Positions 6,521 through 14,965 of a stretch of DNA of 64,000 nt are shown piece after piece. Each line of letters begins with the position of its first letter. Positions within the stretch are counted from its first letter, which is position 1. This DNA is from Lachnospiraceae bacterium (GTDB lineage: Bacteria > Bacillota > Clostridia > Lachnospirales > Lachnospiraceae): positions 27,109 to 91,108 of the forward strand of contig JAILRC010000002.1 of assembly GCA_024698485.1 (NCBI GenBank). The letters are read 5' to 3'. The notes beneath the pieces were generated by a model. That model worked only from the letters and a program-made list of their open reading frames with translations, ran no database searches and had not been told where the DNA came from. The translations under genes were made by a program, and so were the position numbers.

Positions 6521-8590
6521 TTACATCCTGTTCTTTATGATGTTTTTACTGCTGAAGAAGGTGATGAGGAAGTAGCCTCCGTAGATCAGGAGCAGTATAG
6601 CGGATGTGACCGTTATGGAAGTGGAGACGTTTTCGGTTCCCACGATCTCCAGAACCTGTTTGGCAAACTTCATTCCGAAAATGGAGTGGAACAAAGCAAG
6701 AAGAAGAGGCAACAGGAAGAATATGCCTGTCTGTATGAAAAGGGAACCTGTGACAGAAGACTCTTCCGCACCGATCTTTCTCAGCATCTCGTATCTGGGC
6801 AAGCTGTCAACACTTTCGGAAAGGGTCTTGAGGGCAAGGATGGCTCCGCTGGCAATGAGGAACACGATGCCTATGTAAAGACCGATGAAGGTGAGGATGG
6901 CAGTGAGTCCGATGGCGTTTTCATAGAGCTCGGACTTTGTGGCAAAATCGTACCAGTAACCGCCGTATTTGACATCGTCTCTGCCGTAGGTGTCACCGAC
7001 CCACTGAAGCCAGGAATTTTCAATGAACTCGTGCAATCTGTTTTCTGCAGCTCTGACCTCTTCTTTTGACCCCTGTTTGTAATTTCCGATAAAGTAATCC
7101 TGCACCTTTTGAGTCTCATCCACAGCCTTGTCGGGAATGATGAAAATGCCTGAGCAGACGGCAGTGTTGCTGAGATCGATGAAGCCGTCCACACACTCGT
7201 TGCAAGCGGGCTTAAGACTGTTACCGAAGACGGTTATGCCGAGACCTGTGCTCAAAGGAAGGTCCAGCATCTTTTTCATGGAATCGTAATTGCAGATCAC
7301 CAGATACTCGTCGTCCTTAAGAGTGAGACGATCTCTGTGATAAAGATCCATGAGAGCATTGTAATCGCTGATTTTTACAAAAGTCGCGGGTGCACTGAAC
7401 CTGAAAAATCTGAACTGCTTTTGCAGATCCTCCAGGTAGGGACCGAAGAAATCGCCCAGGGTCACATCCTTGTCATTATAGGCTGCAAAATGGGCATATT
7501 CACCGAAAACATCGGTAAGGTCACAGCCTGCTTCCTGAAATGATTCTTCTATATCTACATAGACATTGTAGGTCCTGTCGCTGTCATAAACGGTGAGTTC
7601 AATCTGGGCATCTGCGGGGCAGTACTTCCGAAGGTTGCCGTTCATGGCGTTCCTGAATGAGAAGGAAGCTGAAAGGGCACATATGGTGACGAAGAGCATC
7701 AGGCAGATGACGGTCATGGCAAAGATCATGGTGTTGACCTTACTGCTGATCTGACGGAAGGTGAAAGCGTTCAATCCTCTGTGGTAAAGCTTCTTGAAGG
7801 ACATGAGGATCCTTAAGAGAAGACCGGATACCGAGAAGAAGATGAGCAATGTGGAAACGGCGCCAAGGCATATGCTGATGATGACCTTTGTCTCGTTCAG
7901 GTGTTCAAAATCGTAGGCTACCATATAGTAAGCCCATCCCAGAGCAACGGAGGCGATGATAAAAAGGATCACGGAAAGAACGGGATTCTTTGCGTGGATA
8001 GTTTCGGAACGCTTTCCGCTCTGGATAAGGTCTATGAGCTTCATCTTTGTGACAGAAATGCTGTTAAAGAACATCACGAAGAGATACATGACTGCAAAGC
8101 AGACAATGGTCTTTATGATGGCACTGCCGGAAACAGTGAATTTAAAGGCGGTCATGTCAGCTTCAAAAAGGTTTGCCACAACGGCGCTCATGAGCTGTGA
8201 AAGACCGACCCCTGCCACGAGACCCGTGATCAGTGAACCGATGCCGATGATGACCGTTTCCATGAGAAGAATGGCGGAGATCTTTCCCTTTCCCATGCCA
8301 AGGAGCATGTAGAGGGCAAATTCGCGGTTTCTTCGCTTCATGAGGAAACGGCTGGCATATATGATGAGAAGAGCCAGGACACCGGCTACAAAAATGCTGA
8401 CTATGGAGAGGATCTCCGTAAGGAGGCGCACCATATCGTTGCGGCTTTCCTCGACCCTAAGCATGGCAGCCTGGGAACCTACGGCGTTAAAAATGTAGAA
8501 GATGGAAACGCCGATGACCAGTGTGAAAAAGTAAACAGCATAGTCCTTAAGGCTTCTGCGAATGTTTTTTAAGGAGATCTTAAAGAGCAT
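6521..8590 (-). CDS. BceB-like ABC transporter permease
   Basis: A 689-residue permease of the BceB/VraG/YvcS type. It has about ten transmembrane segments in a 1+3+2+1+3 pattern and a large extracellular domain of about 200 residues between the seventh and eighth, which in this family meets peptide antibiotics such as bacitracin or lipid II binders. The length fits BceB (about 650 residues). Its ATG overlaps the end of the ATPase gene by 11 bases, so the two are coupled. A two-component system of the matching type lies upstream, together forming the usual sensing and detoxification module. The drug or peptide recognised cannot be read from sequence. Confidence 0.88.
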   Translation of the reverse strand: MLFKISLKNIRRSLKDYAVYFFTLVIGVSIFYIFNAVGSQAAMLRVEESRNDMVRLLTEILSIVSIFVAGVLALLIIYASRFLMKRRNREFALYMLLGMGKGKISAILLMETVIIGIGSLITGLVAGVGLSQLMSAVVANLFEADMTAFKFTVSGSAIIKTIVCFAVMYLFVMFFNSISVTKMKLIDLIQSGKRSETIHAKNPVLSVILFIIASVALGWAYYMVAYDFEHLNETKVIISICLGAVSTLLIFFSVSGLLLRILMSFKKLYHRGLNAFTFRQISSKVNTMIFAMTVICLMLFVTICALSASFSFRNAMNGNLRKYCPADAQIELTVYDSDRTYNVYVDIEESFQEAGCDLTDVFGEYAHFAAYNDKDVTLGDFFGPYLEDLQKQFRFFRFSAPATFVKISDYNALMDLYHRDRLTLKDDEYLVICNYDSMKKMLDLPLSTGLGITVFGNSLKPACNECVDGFIDLSNTAVCSGIFIIPDKAVDETQKVQDYFIGNYKQGSKEEVRAAENRLHEFIENSWLQWVGDTYGRDDVKYGGYWYDFATKSELYENAIGLTAILTFIGLYIGIVFLIASGAILALKTLSESVDSLPRYEMLRKIGAEESSVTGSLFIQTGIFFLLPLLLALFHSIFGMKFAKQVLEIVGTENVSTSITVTSAILLLIYGGYFLITFFSSKNIIKNRM

Positions 8591-9344
8591 CGTTTACTTC
8601 ACCTCCCAGCAGGGTGACAACATCCATGATCCTGTCGAAGAATTCTTTACGCTTTGCGTTTCCTCTTGAGATCTCATTGAAGATCTTTCCGTCTTTAATG
8701 AAGATAACGCGGCTTGCATAGCTGGCTGCAAAACTGTCGTGGGTAACCATCATTATGGTGGCATTGTATTCTTTGTTCAGGAAATTGAAACGCTCCAGAA
8801 GCATGCCCGAGGACTTGGAGTCCAAGGCGCCTGTAGGCTCGTCCGCAAGGATCAGCTTGGGATTTGCCACGATGGCACGGGCGGAAGCCACACGCTGCTT
8901 CTGACCGCCGGAAAGCTGGTAGGGATATTTGTCTAAGATCTCTTCGATGCCCAATTGTTGCGCCACGATCCTGACGGCCTTTTCGATGTCACTGACCGGC
9001 CATTTTTGGATCGTGAGCGAGAGAGCGATGTTTTCATAAGAAGTAAGGGTATCAAGAAGATTAAAATCCTGAAAGATAAAGCCAAGCTTTTCCCGACGAA
9101 AGGAGTTTAGCTTCTTCCCCTTTAACTCTGTGATGTCCTGGTTTTCAAGATAGATGTGACCTGCAGTAACGCGGTCGATGGTGGATATGCAGTTGAGAAG
9201 GGTTGTCTTTCCGCTTCCGGATGCACCCATGATGGCAACGAACTCTCCTTTCTCCACCGAGAAGGAAATATCGTTGAGAGCCTTTGTAAGGCTTGATTTG
9301 TTTCCGTAATATTTTTCAACCTGCTGTACTCTGAGTAATTCCAT
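8580..9344 (-). CDS. BceA-like ABC transporter ATP-binding protein
   Basis: A 254-residue ATPase with Walker A GASGSGKTT near residue 43, signature LSGGQKQR, Walker B LILADEPTGALD and switch histidine VTHDS. The C-terminal extension (EFFDRIMDVVTLLGG) is typical of BceA-type subunits. I chose the ATG at 9344, preceded by GAAAGGAATC; an ATG 18 bases earlier is part of that ribosome site. It works with the overlapping BceB-like permease. A possible -10 box AGTATA (plus-strand 9372-9377) lies upstream, but the -35 is poor, which would fit activation by the response regulator encoded upstream. Confidence 0.9.
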   Translation of the reverse strand: MELLRVQQVEKYYGNKSSLTKALNDISFSVEKGEFVAIMGASGSGKTTLLNCISTIDRVTAGHIYLENQDITELKGKKLNSFRREKLGFIFQDFNLLDTLTSYENIALSLTIQKWPVSDIEKAVRIVAQQLGIEEILDKYPYQLSGGQKQRVASARAIVANPKLILADEPTGALDSKSSGMLLERFNFLNKEYNATIMMVTHDSFAASYASRVIFIKDGKIFNEISRGNAKRKEFFDRIMDVVTLLGGEVNDAL

Positions 9345-9440
9345 TTTTTTGATTCCTTTCATTTTTTCTGTAGTATAACGGACCGGGTTCAGAGTGTCGC
9401 AATTGCAATCTTATTTAACATTACAATTTTGAAAGGTTGA

Positions 9441-10457
9441 TCACCGGGAGATCTTGAGAAGGGTGCTTTTGGCGAAGGAAAGGGCAAATTCCGTGCAGAC
9501 ATCCTCTTGGGAAGAGACCGTGACGGAATGTCCCAGACGGGTGCAAAGGCTTTTTACGATGTAGAGGCCCATGCCCGTGGAGCCGGGGTTTTTCCTGCCG
9601 TTAAGACCGGTGAAACTTTTTTCGAAGATCCTGGGGAGGTCGGTTTCCGGAATTCCTATGCCGTTATCCCTGAAGTAAAAGGTCACTCTGTCTTCCGTTT
9701 CTTCGGCCCTGACCTTTATTATCAGAGGACGGGAGGGATGGGCATATTTCAAACTGTTGGCAATGAACTGGCCTATGATGAATTCCAGCCATTTTCCGTC
9801 GGTGAGGACGGTATGGTCCAGATCGGATGCATCGATCTCTGCATTGGCGAGCTGCAGAAGTTCGCGGCTTTTGACCGCTGCGTTTCCGAAGGCTTTTTGA
9901 AGGGAGTACTCTTTTATCACATAGTCTTTTTCAGCATTTTCGGAACGGGCATAGTAGAGGACGTTTTCAATGTAGTCGTCGATCTTTTTTAGCTGCCCCG
10001 TCATTTTGGCCCTGACGTCGGGATTGTTCTTGCATATGAGTTCAAGGGCGGCTACGGGAAGTTTGGCTTCGTGTACCCACATTTCTATGTATTCCCTGAA
10101 CTCTTTGGTCTGAAGCCTGTAGACCGCCACATTTTCCGCCATGGATTTACTGCTGTCCATAAGGATCTCGCTAAGGAGCCTGCCCTCCAGAAAATCCGCG
10201 TCCGGAAGCATTTCGGAGATCAGGTATTTGCGGTCCAGATTTTCGAGATTGGAAAAGACGGCGTTGTAGAAAGCCCGCCGTCTGTTGAACTCTACCATGT
10301 CTGCAAGGAGGCAGGCCGGAACAAGGACACCCGTTACCGTGATGACAGACACCGTGGGAGTTTTCAGGGCGGTGAGAAAGATGAGAACTATAAAGTAGAA
10401 GACTCCCCGGATGAGCAAGGTGTATTTTTTGTCTTTAATGTAGGCGAAAAAATTCAT
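9441..10457 (-). CDS. BceS-like intramembrane-sensing histidine kinase
   Basis: A 338-residue kinase with two transmembrane helices (about residues 14-31 and 35-53) joined by only a few outside residues, the mark of intramembrane-sensing kinases that read out their ABC transporter. The phospho-acceptor is His129 in EMWVHEAKLP. ATP-binding motifs are NSLKYA, FRDNGIGIPE and GSTGMGLYIV. Its ATG overlaps the regulator's stop (ATGA), so the two are co-translated. It should sense antimicrobial peptide flux through the BceAB-like transporter downstream. Confidence 0.9.
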   Translation of the reverse strand: MNFFAYIKDKKYTLLIRGVFYFIVLIFLTALKTPTVSVITVTGVLVPACLLADMVEFNRRRAFYNAVFSNLENLDRKYLISEMLPDADFLEGRLLSEILMDSSKSMAENVAVYRLQTKEFREYIEMWVHEAKLPVAALELICKNNPDVRAKMTGQLKKIDDYIENVLYYARSENAEKDYVIKEYSLQKAFGNAAVKSRELLQLANAEIDASDLDHTVLTDGKWLEFIIGQFIANSLKYAHPSRPLIIKVRAEETEDRVTFYFRDNGIGIPETDLPRIFEKSFTGLNGRKNPGSTGMGLYIVKSLCTRLGHSVTVSSQEDVCTEFALSFAKSTLLKISR

Positions 10458-11116
10458 TTCAGTACATACCCCTGTTTCTTTCTGGTCTCGATAGCTTCAG
10501 GGAGACCAAGATCCGCCAGTTTGTTCCGCAGGCGGCTGATGTTTACGGAAAGAGCGTTGTCATTAATGAATTCGTTGTTGTCCCAGAGCACTGTCATAAG
10601 GTCGTCTCTGGAAACGATCTCCCCGGAATGATCCAACAGAAGCCGAAAGATCAGCATCTCGTTTTTGGTAAGCATCTGTTCCGCACCGTTTCGGGAGAGT
10701 GTACCCTTCAGAGTGCTTACATGCACATCTTTGTAGATCATTTCCTGGCCGGTCTTTCTGGTCCTTTTGAGAACCGCGGAGATCCTGAGGAGGAGAATGG
10801 TGGGGTTGTAGGGCTTGGTGATGTAATCATCCGCACCGTAACTCATTGAGATGAGTTCATCCAGTTCAGCCGTGCGGCTGGTGAGCATTATGACGGGAGT
10901 GTCCTTGGTCTTCCTGAATTCCTGAAGAAGGGCTTCTCCGTTCTCTCCCGGGAGATTGATGTCCATGAGGATGAGGTCCGCACCGGAGCTCTTAAGGAGG
11001 GAAGAGACGTTACCGAAGTCTGTCACCTTTTCCGCGGTGTATCCGGCGTTATTTAAAAGAATGGACAGTTCTTCGCTTAAGGTCTTGTCATCTTCAATTA
11101 TGAGTATTTTGTTCAT
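10454..11116 (-). CDS. BceR-like OmpR-family response regulator
   Basis: A 220-residue regulator with a receiver domain (acidic pair at 9-10, phospho-acceptor Asp52 in LILMDINLPGE, Lys in KPYNP) and a C-terminal winged-helix DNA-binding domain (DNALSVNISRLRNKL). I chose the ATG at 11116, preceded by AGGAGGAG. The gene starts a two-component pair whose likely target is the bceAB-like promoter about 1.7 kb downstream. Its upstream region also holds the terminator of the PRPP synthetase gene, so it has its own promoter. Confidence 0.9.
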   Translation of the reverse strand: MNKILIIEDDKTLSEELSILLNNAGYTAEKVTDFGNVSSLLKSSGADLILMDINLPGENGEALLQEFRKTKDTPVIMLTSRTAELDELISMSYGADDYITKPYNPTILLLRISAVLKRTRKTGQEMIYKDVHVSTLKGTLSRNGAEQMLTKNEMLIFRLLLDHSGEIVSRDDLMTVLWDNNEFINDNALSVNISRLRNKLADLGLPEAIETRKKQGYVLK

Positions 11117-11177
11117 AGGTTTTCTGCTCCTCCTGTTTCGCATTTCTATAGTATATCATATTATGAGGCAGCGGGCA

Positions 11178-11220
11178 TAAAAAAAGCGCCTTTTAAGGAG
11201 TAAACCGAAAAAGGCGCTTT
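11178..11220 (-). terminator. Terminator of the PRPP synthetase gene
   Basis: On the minus strand AAAGCGCCTTTT pairs with AAAAGGCGCTTT (12 perfect pairs, 14-base loop) and runs into seven T residues. It starts a few bases past the prs stop. Confidence 0.85.
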
Positions 11221-11225
11221 GAGAT

Positions 11226-12407
11226 CTAGTTGTTGAGCTGATTGTTCTTGTACTTCTCGATGTATTTCTGAATACGTGCCGTGGGGCTCAGGAACTCGCT
11301 GATGGAACGGTCGTGGTTCATGGCGTCGATGAGAAGTGCAATGTATTTTGCCATCTCTGCGGATGCATAGTAAGGACGTGCAAGAAGTTCGGGGGTCTGG
11401 TAAACCAGGTTTGTGGTGATCATGAGATCGAAAATGCCTTCTGCATTTGCTTTATCGAAAGCATCCAGTCCGTTGGTGAAAAGACCGAAAGTGGCGCAGA
11501 GGAAGATCCTCTTTGCTTTTCTGGCCTTTAATTCTCTTGCTGTATCAAGAAGGCTTTCACCGGAGGAGATCATATCGTCGATGATGATGACATCCTTGCC
11601 CTCAACGTCGGAGCCCAGGAACTCGTGAGCTACGATGGGGTTTCTGCCGTTAACGATCTTTGTGTAATCACGGCGTTTATAGAACATACCTACGTCCGTG
11701 CCTGTAACGGAGCCGAAGTAAACCGCTCTGCTCATGGCGCCTTCATCGGGGCTGATGACCATGGTGTGCTGGGTATCAAGGATGATATCCGGAACCTTGC
11801 GAAGAAGAGCCTTGATGAACTGATAGGTGGGTTGTACTGTCTCAAAGGAATTTAAAGGAATTGCGTTCTGAACACGGGGGTCGTGAGCATCGAAGGTAAT
11901 GATGGAGTCTACGCCCATGTTGATGAGATCCTGAAGGGCAAGTGCACAGTCAAGAGATTCTCTTGCACTTCTCTTGTGCTGACGTCCTTCATAGAGAAAA
12001 GGCATAATGACCGTGATCCTGCGGGCTTTTCCGCCGACAGCTGCGATCAGTCTTTTAAGATCCGAAAAATGATCGTCGGGTGACATGTGGTTTTCATGTC
12101 CGCTTACAGTGTAAGTAATGGAGTAATTGGTAACATCGACAAGGAAATAGAGATCGTCGCCGCGGACTGTTTCCTTGATAAGACCCTTTGCTTCGCCGGA
12201 TCCGAATCTCGGACATTCGGCATTTACAAGATAAGAGTCCTTTTTGTAATCCTCAAAGTTGATGGTGTTCATCTCTTCGTGAGTACGGCCGCTGCGCCAC
12301 TCAACGATGTACTTGTCCACCTTCTTTGCAATGTCGTCACAGCTTCGCAAGGGTATGATGCCAAGCTTGCCGACGGGAATGGTGCTCCAGATTTCATCCT
12401 GAGACAT
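11226..12407 (-). CDS. prs: Ribose-phosphate pyrophosphokinase (PRPP synthetase)
   Basis: A 393-residue enzyme that makes phosphoribosyl pyrophosphate from ribose 5-phosphate and ATP for nucleotide, histidine and tryptophan synthesis. The PRPP-binding loop is IIIDDMISSGES and the surrounding phosphoribosyltransferase fold is clear, along with PFLYEGRQHKR and TFDAHDPRVQNA, matching the catalytic and metal regions. It is about 75 residues longer than the classical enzyme, with an extended N-terminus; similar long forms are known in Clostridia. It is a single gene with its own strong promoter and terminator. Confidence 0.88.
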   Translation of the reverse strand: MSQDEIWSTIPVGKLGIIPLRSCDDIAKKVDKYIVEWRSGRTHEEMNTINFEDYKKDSYLVNAECPRFGSGEAKGLIKETVRGDDLYFLVDVTNYSITYTVSGHENHMSPDDHFSDLKRLIAAVGGKARRITVIMPFLYEGRQHKRSARESLDCALALQDLINMGVDSIITFDAHDPRVQNAIPLNSFETVQPTYQFIKALLRKVPDIILDTQHTMVISPDEGAMSRAVYFGSVTGTDVGMFYKRRDYTKIVNGRNPIVAHEFLGSDVEGKDVIIIDDMISSGESLLDTARELKARKAKRIFLCATFGLFTNGLDAFDKANAEGIFDLMITTNLVYQTPELLARPYYASAEMAKYIALLIDAMNHDRSISEFLSPTARIQKYIEKYKNNQLNN

Positions 12408-12493
12408 TTTTGGTCCTCCAATGACGGTTTTAGCCGCTGTTCACGGCTTACCTGCAATATGATGTTGATAGTTTATTCGTAAACCCGCGACAC

Positions 12494-12522
12494 ACTTTAC
12501 AGCAAGTTTTGTCTTTTGTCAA
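12494..12522 (-). promoter_or_regulatory. prs promoter
   Basis: On the minus strand TTGACA (12517-12522) and TAAAGT (12494-12499) are 17 bases apart, about 87 bases upstream of prs. A small inverted repeat GTTTA-N4-TAAAC (12471-12484) lies in the leader. Confidence 0.7.
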
Positions 12523-12523
12523 G

Positions 12524-13531
12524 TCACACGGCGGTAAGCTTTTGAACAAAGCGCAGATCCTTGCCATAGAAGCGATAGAGCGTATAAAGACCGGCTATCC
12601 TTGAGAAATTTCTTTCACCGTAAGTCTCATTGATCTCATAGGGCATGAGGTTTGAAGAGATGATGGTGGAGTGTCCGGCGAGTATGCGTTCGTTGATGCA
12701 AATGTTGAGGCAGGAAACGGTAAATTCCGTGGCATGTTCCGAACCGAGATCGTCGATGATGAGAAGATCGCAGGTCATGATGTAATCTCCGAGTTCGGAA
12801 GACTCTCCTTCGCCTTCTTTTTTGGGAATATAATCTTTCCTCATGATGTCAAAGAGTTCGGGAGCGGAAAGATAGAGGACCGTATAGCCCTTTTTTAACA
12901 GTTCGTCGGCAATACAGTGGGAAAGGAAAGTCTTTCCCAGACCTGCCGTACCCGAAAAGAACAGGTTTTCTTTTGAAGCGGGAAAACCTGCCACAAACTC
13001 TTTTGCTCTGGTGAGATTGATGTTCATGAGATCGTAAGAGCTGCAGTTGCTGACGGGATCTATGTCCGTCCTGCTGTACAGATCCGAACGGAAAGTGCTG
13101 AAATTTTCTTTTTTAAGAACTTCCTTGATGTTGGACTGAGAATAGAGCAGGTCCACGATGGCCTGCTTGAAGCAGTGACATTTCTGAGTGCCGATGTAGC
13201 CGGTGTCTTTGCAATCGGGACAAGAGTACACGGGCTCCAGATAATCTGCGGGGTAACCGTTCTTTAAAAGAACCTGCTTCTTCCGGTCTGCGATACGGGT
13301 TACCTTATCACGGAGGGCCTCAAGGGTGCGGTCGGAATCACCCGTTGAGTCAAGTAATGTCATGCGGGCATATTCCATGGAGGCATCGATGGCTTCGTTG
13401 TCCAGAGCTTTGTATTCCGGAACCCTTCGCAGGACTTCGCTGAGCCTGGAATCGTGTAAAAGTCTGGCGGAGTTTTGCTTTTCTTCGTAGTCCCGCATGA
13501 TCTTTGAGTATTGACTGTTACTGAGTGCCAT
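12524..13531 (-). CDS. DnaI/DnaC-like helicase loader ATPase
   Basis: A 335-residue AAA+ protein. The N-terminal third is helical and ends in a cysteine cluster (CPDC and CHCF) that probably binds zinc, as in DnaI. Walker A is GTAGLGKTF, Walker B LLIIDDLGSE, with a sensor region ISSNL after it. DnaI loads the replicative helicase at the origin and at stalled forks. It follows the DnaB/DnaD-like gene by three bases on the same strand, matching the dnaB-dnaI pair of Bacillus. The AGGGAT ribosome site sits inside the end of the upstream gene. Confidence 0.85.
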   Translation of the reverse strand: MALSNSQYSKIMRDYEEKQNSARLLHDSRLSEVLRRVPEYKALDNEAIDASMEYARMTLLDSTGDSDRTLEALRDKVTRIADRKKQVLLKNGYPADYLEPVYSCPDCKDTGYIGTQKCHCFKQAIVDLLYSQSNIKEVLKKENFSTFRSDLYSRTDIDPVSNCSSYDLMNINLTRAKEFVAGFPASKENLFFSGTAGLGKTFLSHCIADELLKKGYTVLYLSAPELFDIMRKDYIPKKEGEGESSELGDYIMTCDLLIIDDLGSEHATEFTVSCLNICINERILAGHSTIISSNLMPYEINETYGERNFSRIAGLYTLYRFYGKDLRFVQKLTAV

Positions 13532-13534
13532 AAA

Positions 13535-14680
13535 TCATCCCTCTTGTTCCTGTTTGATGGAAAAGCCCAAAGATCTTTCCAGCATCTGGCGTTCGATCTC
13601 ACGCATATCCGATGCGGAATATTCTCTCTGAGTGTATCTGTTAAGGTAATTTTCTGCGGATTTGGAAACCTTTCTGGCAGGTTTCGTTCCCTTTGCCTTG
13701 GTGAAGTTCCTGTCCTTCTCCGCAAGGGCTTCGGGAGTCTTGATGTTCTCCTCGTTCCAGGAGGTGAGGATCTTATCCGCATATACAAAACTGGTCTTGT
13801 TGGTCTTTAAAAGAGTTCTGTCACAGGCTTCTTTCACCATTTCCGGAGAAAAGCCCATTCCTTCCCATGCACGGATGAACTTTTGTTCTTTGTCTCCGGG
13901 AAGACGTCCCAGATTGAAAGCCTTGTTAACGGCATTGAAGTAGGCGTTGTAAAGCATGGTGCGATTGTCGGCTTCTTCCACTGTGGTGATGCCCTGCTCA
14001 TACCAGTCCAGAGCTGTGGACCAGATGTAGGAGTTCTTTTTCTTGTTCCTGTCTATGCAGATCTCATAAAGATGAAGGATGAGATCCTGAGAAAAACCGA
14101 GATTTTTATAAAGGTTCACCAGAAGGTTCTGGTCTTCTTCGCTTAAAGTGCGCTGGAGGTACATTTCAAGAGCATTGCTCATGAAGTTCACTTCTTTTTC
14201 TTCCAGTGCCTTGTTTATGTCCGCTCTGGAAAGAGAAGGCAGGGCTCTGACAGAGGAAGTGTCCTCCGCTTCAGGCTTGGAGGCCTCTTCCGCAACAGAC
14301 TTTGTTGCATCGGGACGGATGTTGTTGATGGAGATCACTTTTGCGTTGGATCCGGTAACCTTAGGTGCTGTCTTTGCAGGTTCCGCAGTGAGATCCAGAA
14401 GAGTGATGCCCGTGATGTCATCACCGTTACGGTAGAGACGGATCACATCATTCTTGTCCCAGTACTTGAGGGCACGGATGATGTCGCTTTCGGTCTCGTC
14501 GAAGAAATCTGCGGCGGAGGAAATGGAAAACTGCATTTCGTTACCTGTAAGACAACGAAGAAGATAAAGATATATTTTGACGTAGGCTCCGTTTGCGGAA
14601 GCCAGATAGCGATCGATAAATACGTTCGGAATAACTGTTGCTGAGTATTTGCGTTCGGTGTTGATCATTATGTCGTTCAT
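13535..14680 (-). CDS. DnaB/DnaD-family primosome protein
   Basis: A 381-residue protein with an N-terminal winged-helix region (about residues 15-95), a low-complexity charged linker (about 105-160) and then two DDBH2-like helical repeats (about 165-245 and 265-330), seen as GFSQDLILHLYE with SYIWSTALDWYEQGI and GFSPEMVKEACD with SFVYADKILTSWNEENI. Two such repeats are the layout of Bacillus DnaB rather than DnaD. With the DnaI-like loader downstream it should help place the helicase during replication initiation and restart. The gene start is preceded by AGGGG. Confidence 0.85.
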   Translation of the reverse strand: MNDIMINTERKYSATVIPNVFIDRYLASANGAYVKIYLYLLRCLTGNEMQFSISSAADFFDETESDIIRALKYWDKNDVIRLYRNGDDITGITLLDLTAEPAKTAPKVTGSNAKVISINNIRPDATKSVAEEASKPEAEDTSSVRALPSLSRADINKALEEKEVNFMSNALEMYLQRTLSEEDQNLLVNLYKNLGFSQDLILHLYEICIDRNKKKNSYIWSTALDWYEQGITTVEEADNRTMLYNAYFNAVNKAFNLGRLPGDKEQKFIRAWEGMGFSPEMVKEACDRTLLKTNKTSFVYADKILTSWNEENIKTPEALAEKDRNFTKAKGTKPARKVSKSAENYLNRYTQREYSASDMREIERQMLERSLGFSIKQEQEG

Positions 14681-14782
14681 AACTGCCTGCCCCTAAAGTT
14701 CACATTTTTTCATTTTCCCAATGGGCTCCGAAGGGCTGCATCCGTAATGGATAAGCGCTTCTTATCGAGCTCGACAGCAGCG

Positions 14783-14811
14783 ATTATAACACAGAAAAAT
14801 CGATCTTTGAA
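14783..14811 (-). promoter_or_regulatory. Promoter of the primosome gene pair
   Basis: On the minus strand TTCAAA (14806-14811) and TATAAT (14783-14788) are 17 bases apart with TGTG just before the -10. The leader of about 95 bases contains a small hairpin, GATAAG-N5-CTTATC (14752-14768). Confidence 0.6.
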
Positions 14812-14847
14812 TTGCAAATTTTGTGTTAGAGCCTTGTAGAATGGCAT

Positions 14848-14865
14848 TGTGGATAATGTGGATAA
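14848..14865 (-). promoter_or_regulatory. Two adjacent perfect DnaA boxes
   Basis: The minus strand reads TTATCCACA twice with no gap, an exact match to the DnaA box. They lie about 37 bases upstream of the -35 box of the primosome genes. A one-mismatch copy (TTATCCACT) lies at 14957-14965 across the murC stop. Control of replication genes by DnaA is the natural reading; a minor origin-like function is less likely as no AT-rich unwinding region or larger cluster is seen. Confidence 0.65.
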
Positions 14866-14906
14866 AAAAACTCTTGACAAGGTCAAAGCCAAACAACAAG
14901 GGGCTG

Positions 14907-14951
14907 AATAAAAATCACGGCCTCCCCGTGGATGAATGGGGATAGGCCGTG
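14907..14951 (-). terminator. murC terminator
   Basis: On the minus strand CACGGCCT...CCCC pairs with GGGG AGGCCGTG (12 pairs with a two-base bulge, ten-base loop) and is followed by ATTTTTATT, about 15 bases past the murC stop. Confidence 0.75.
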
Positions 14952-14965
14952 GATAGAGTGGATAA

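Noticed and set aside
7762..7773. TGAAAGCGTTCA, resembling a CcpA (cre) site
   Set aside because: It lies deep inside the BceB-like coding sequence, far from any promoter, so chance is more likely.
14848..14965. Possible replication origin at the DnaA boxes
   Set aside because: Only two perfect boxes and one near match are present, with no dnaA or dnaN gene or AT-rich unwinding stretch, so gene regulation is preferred.
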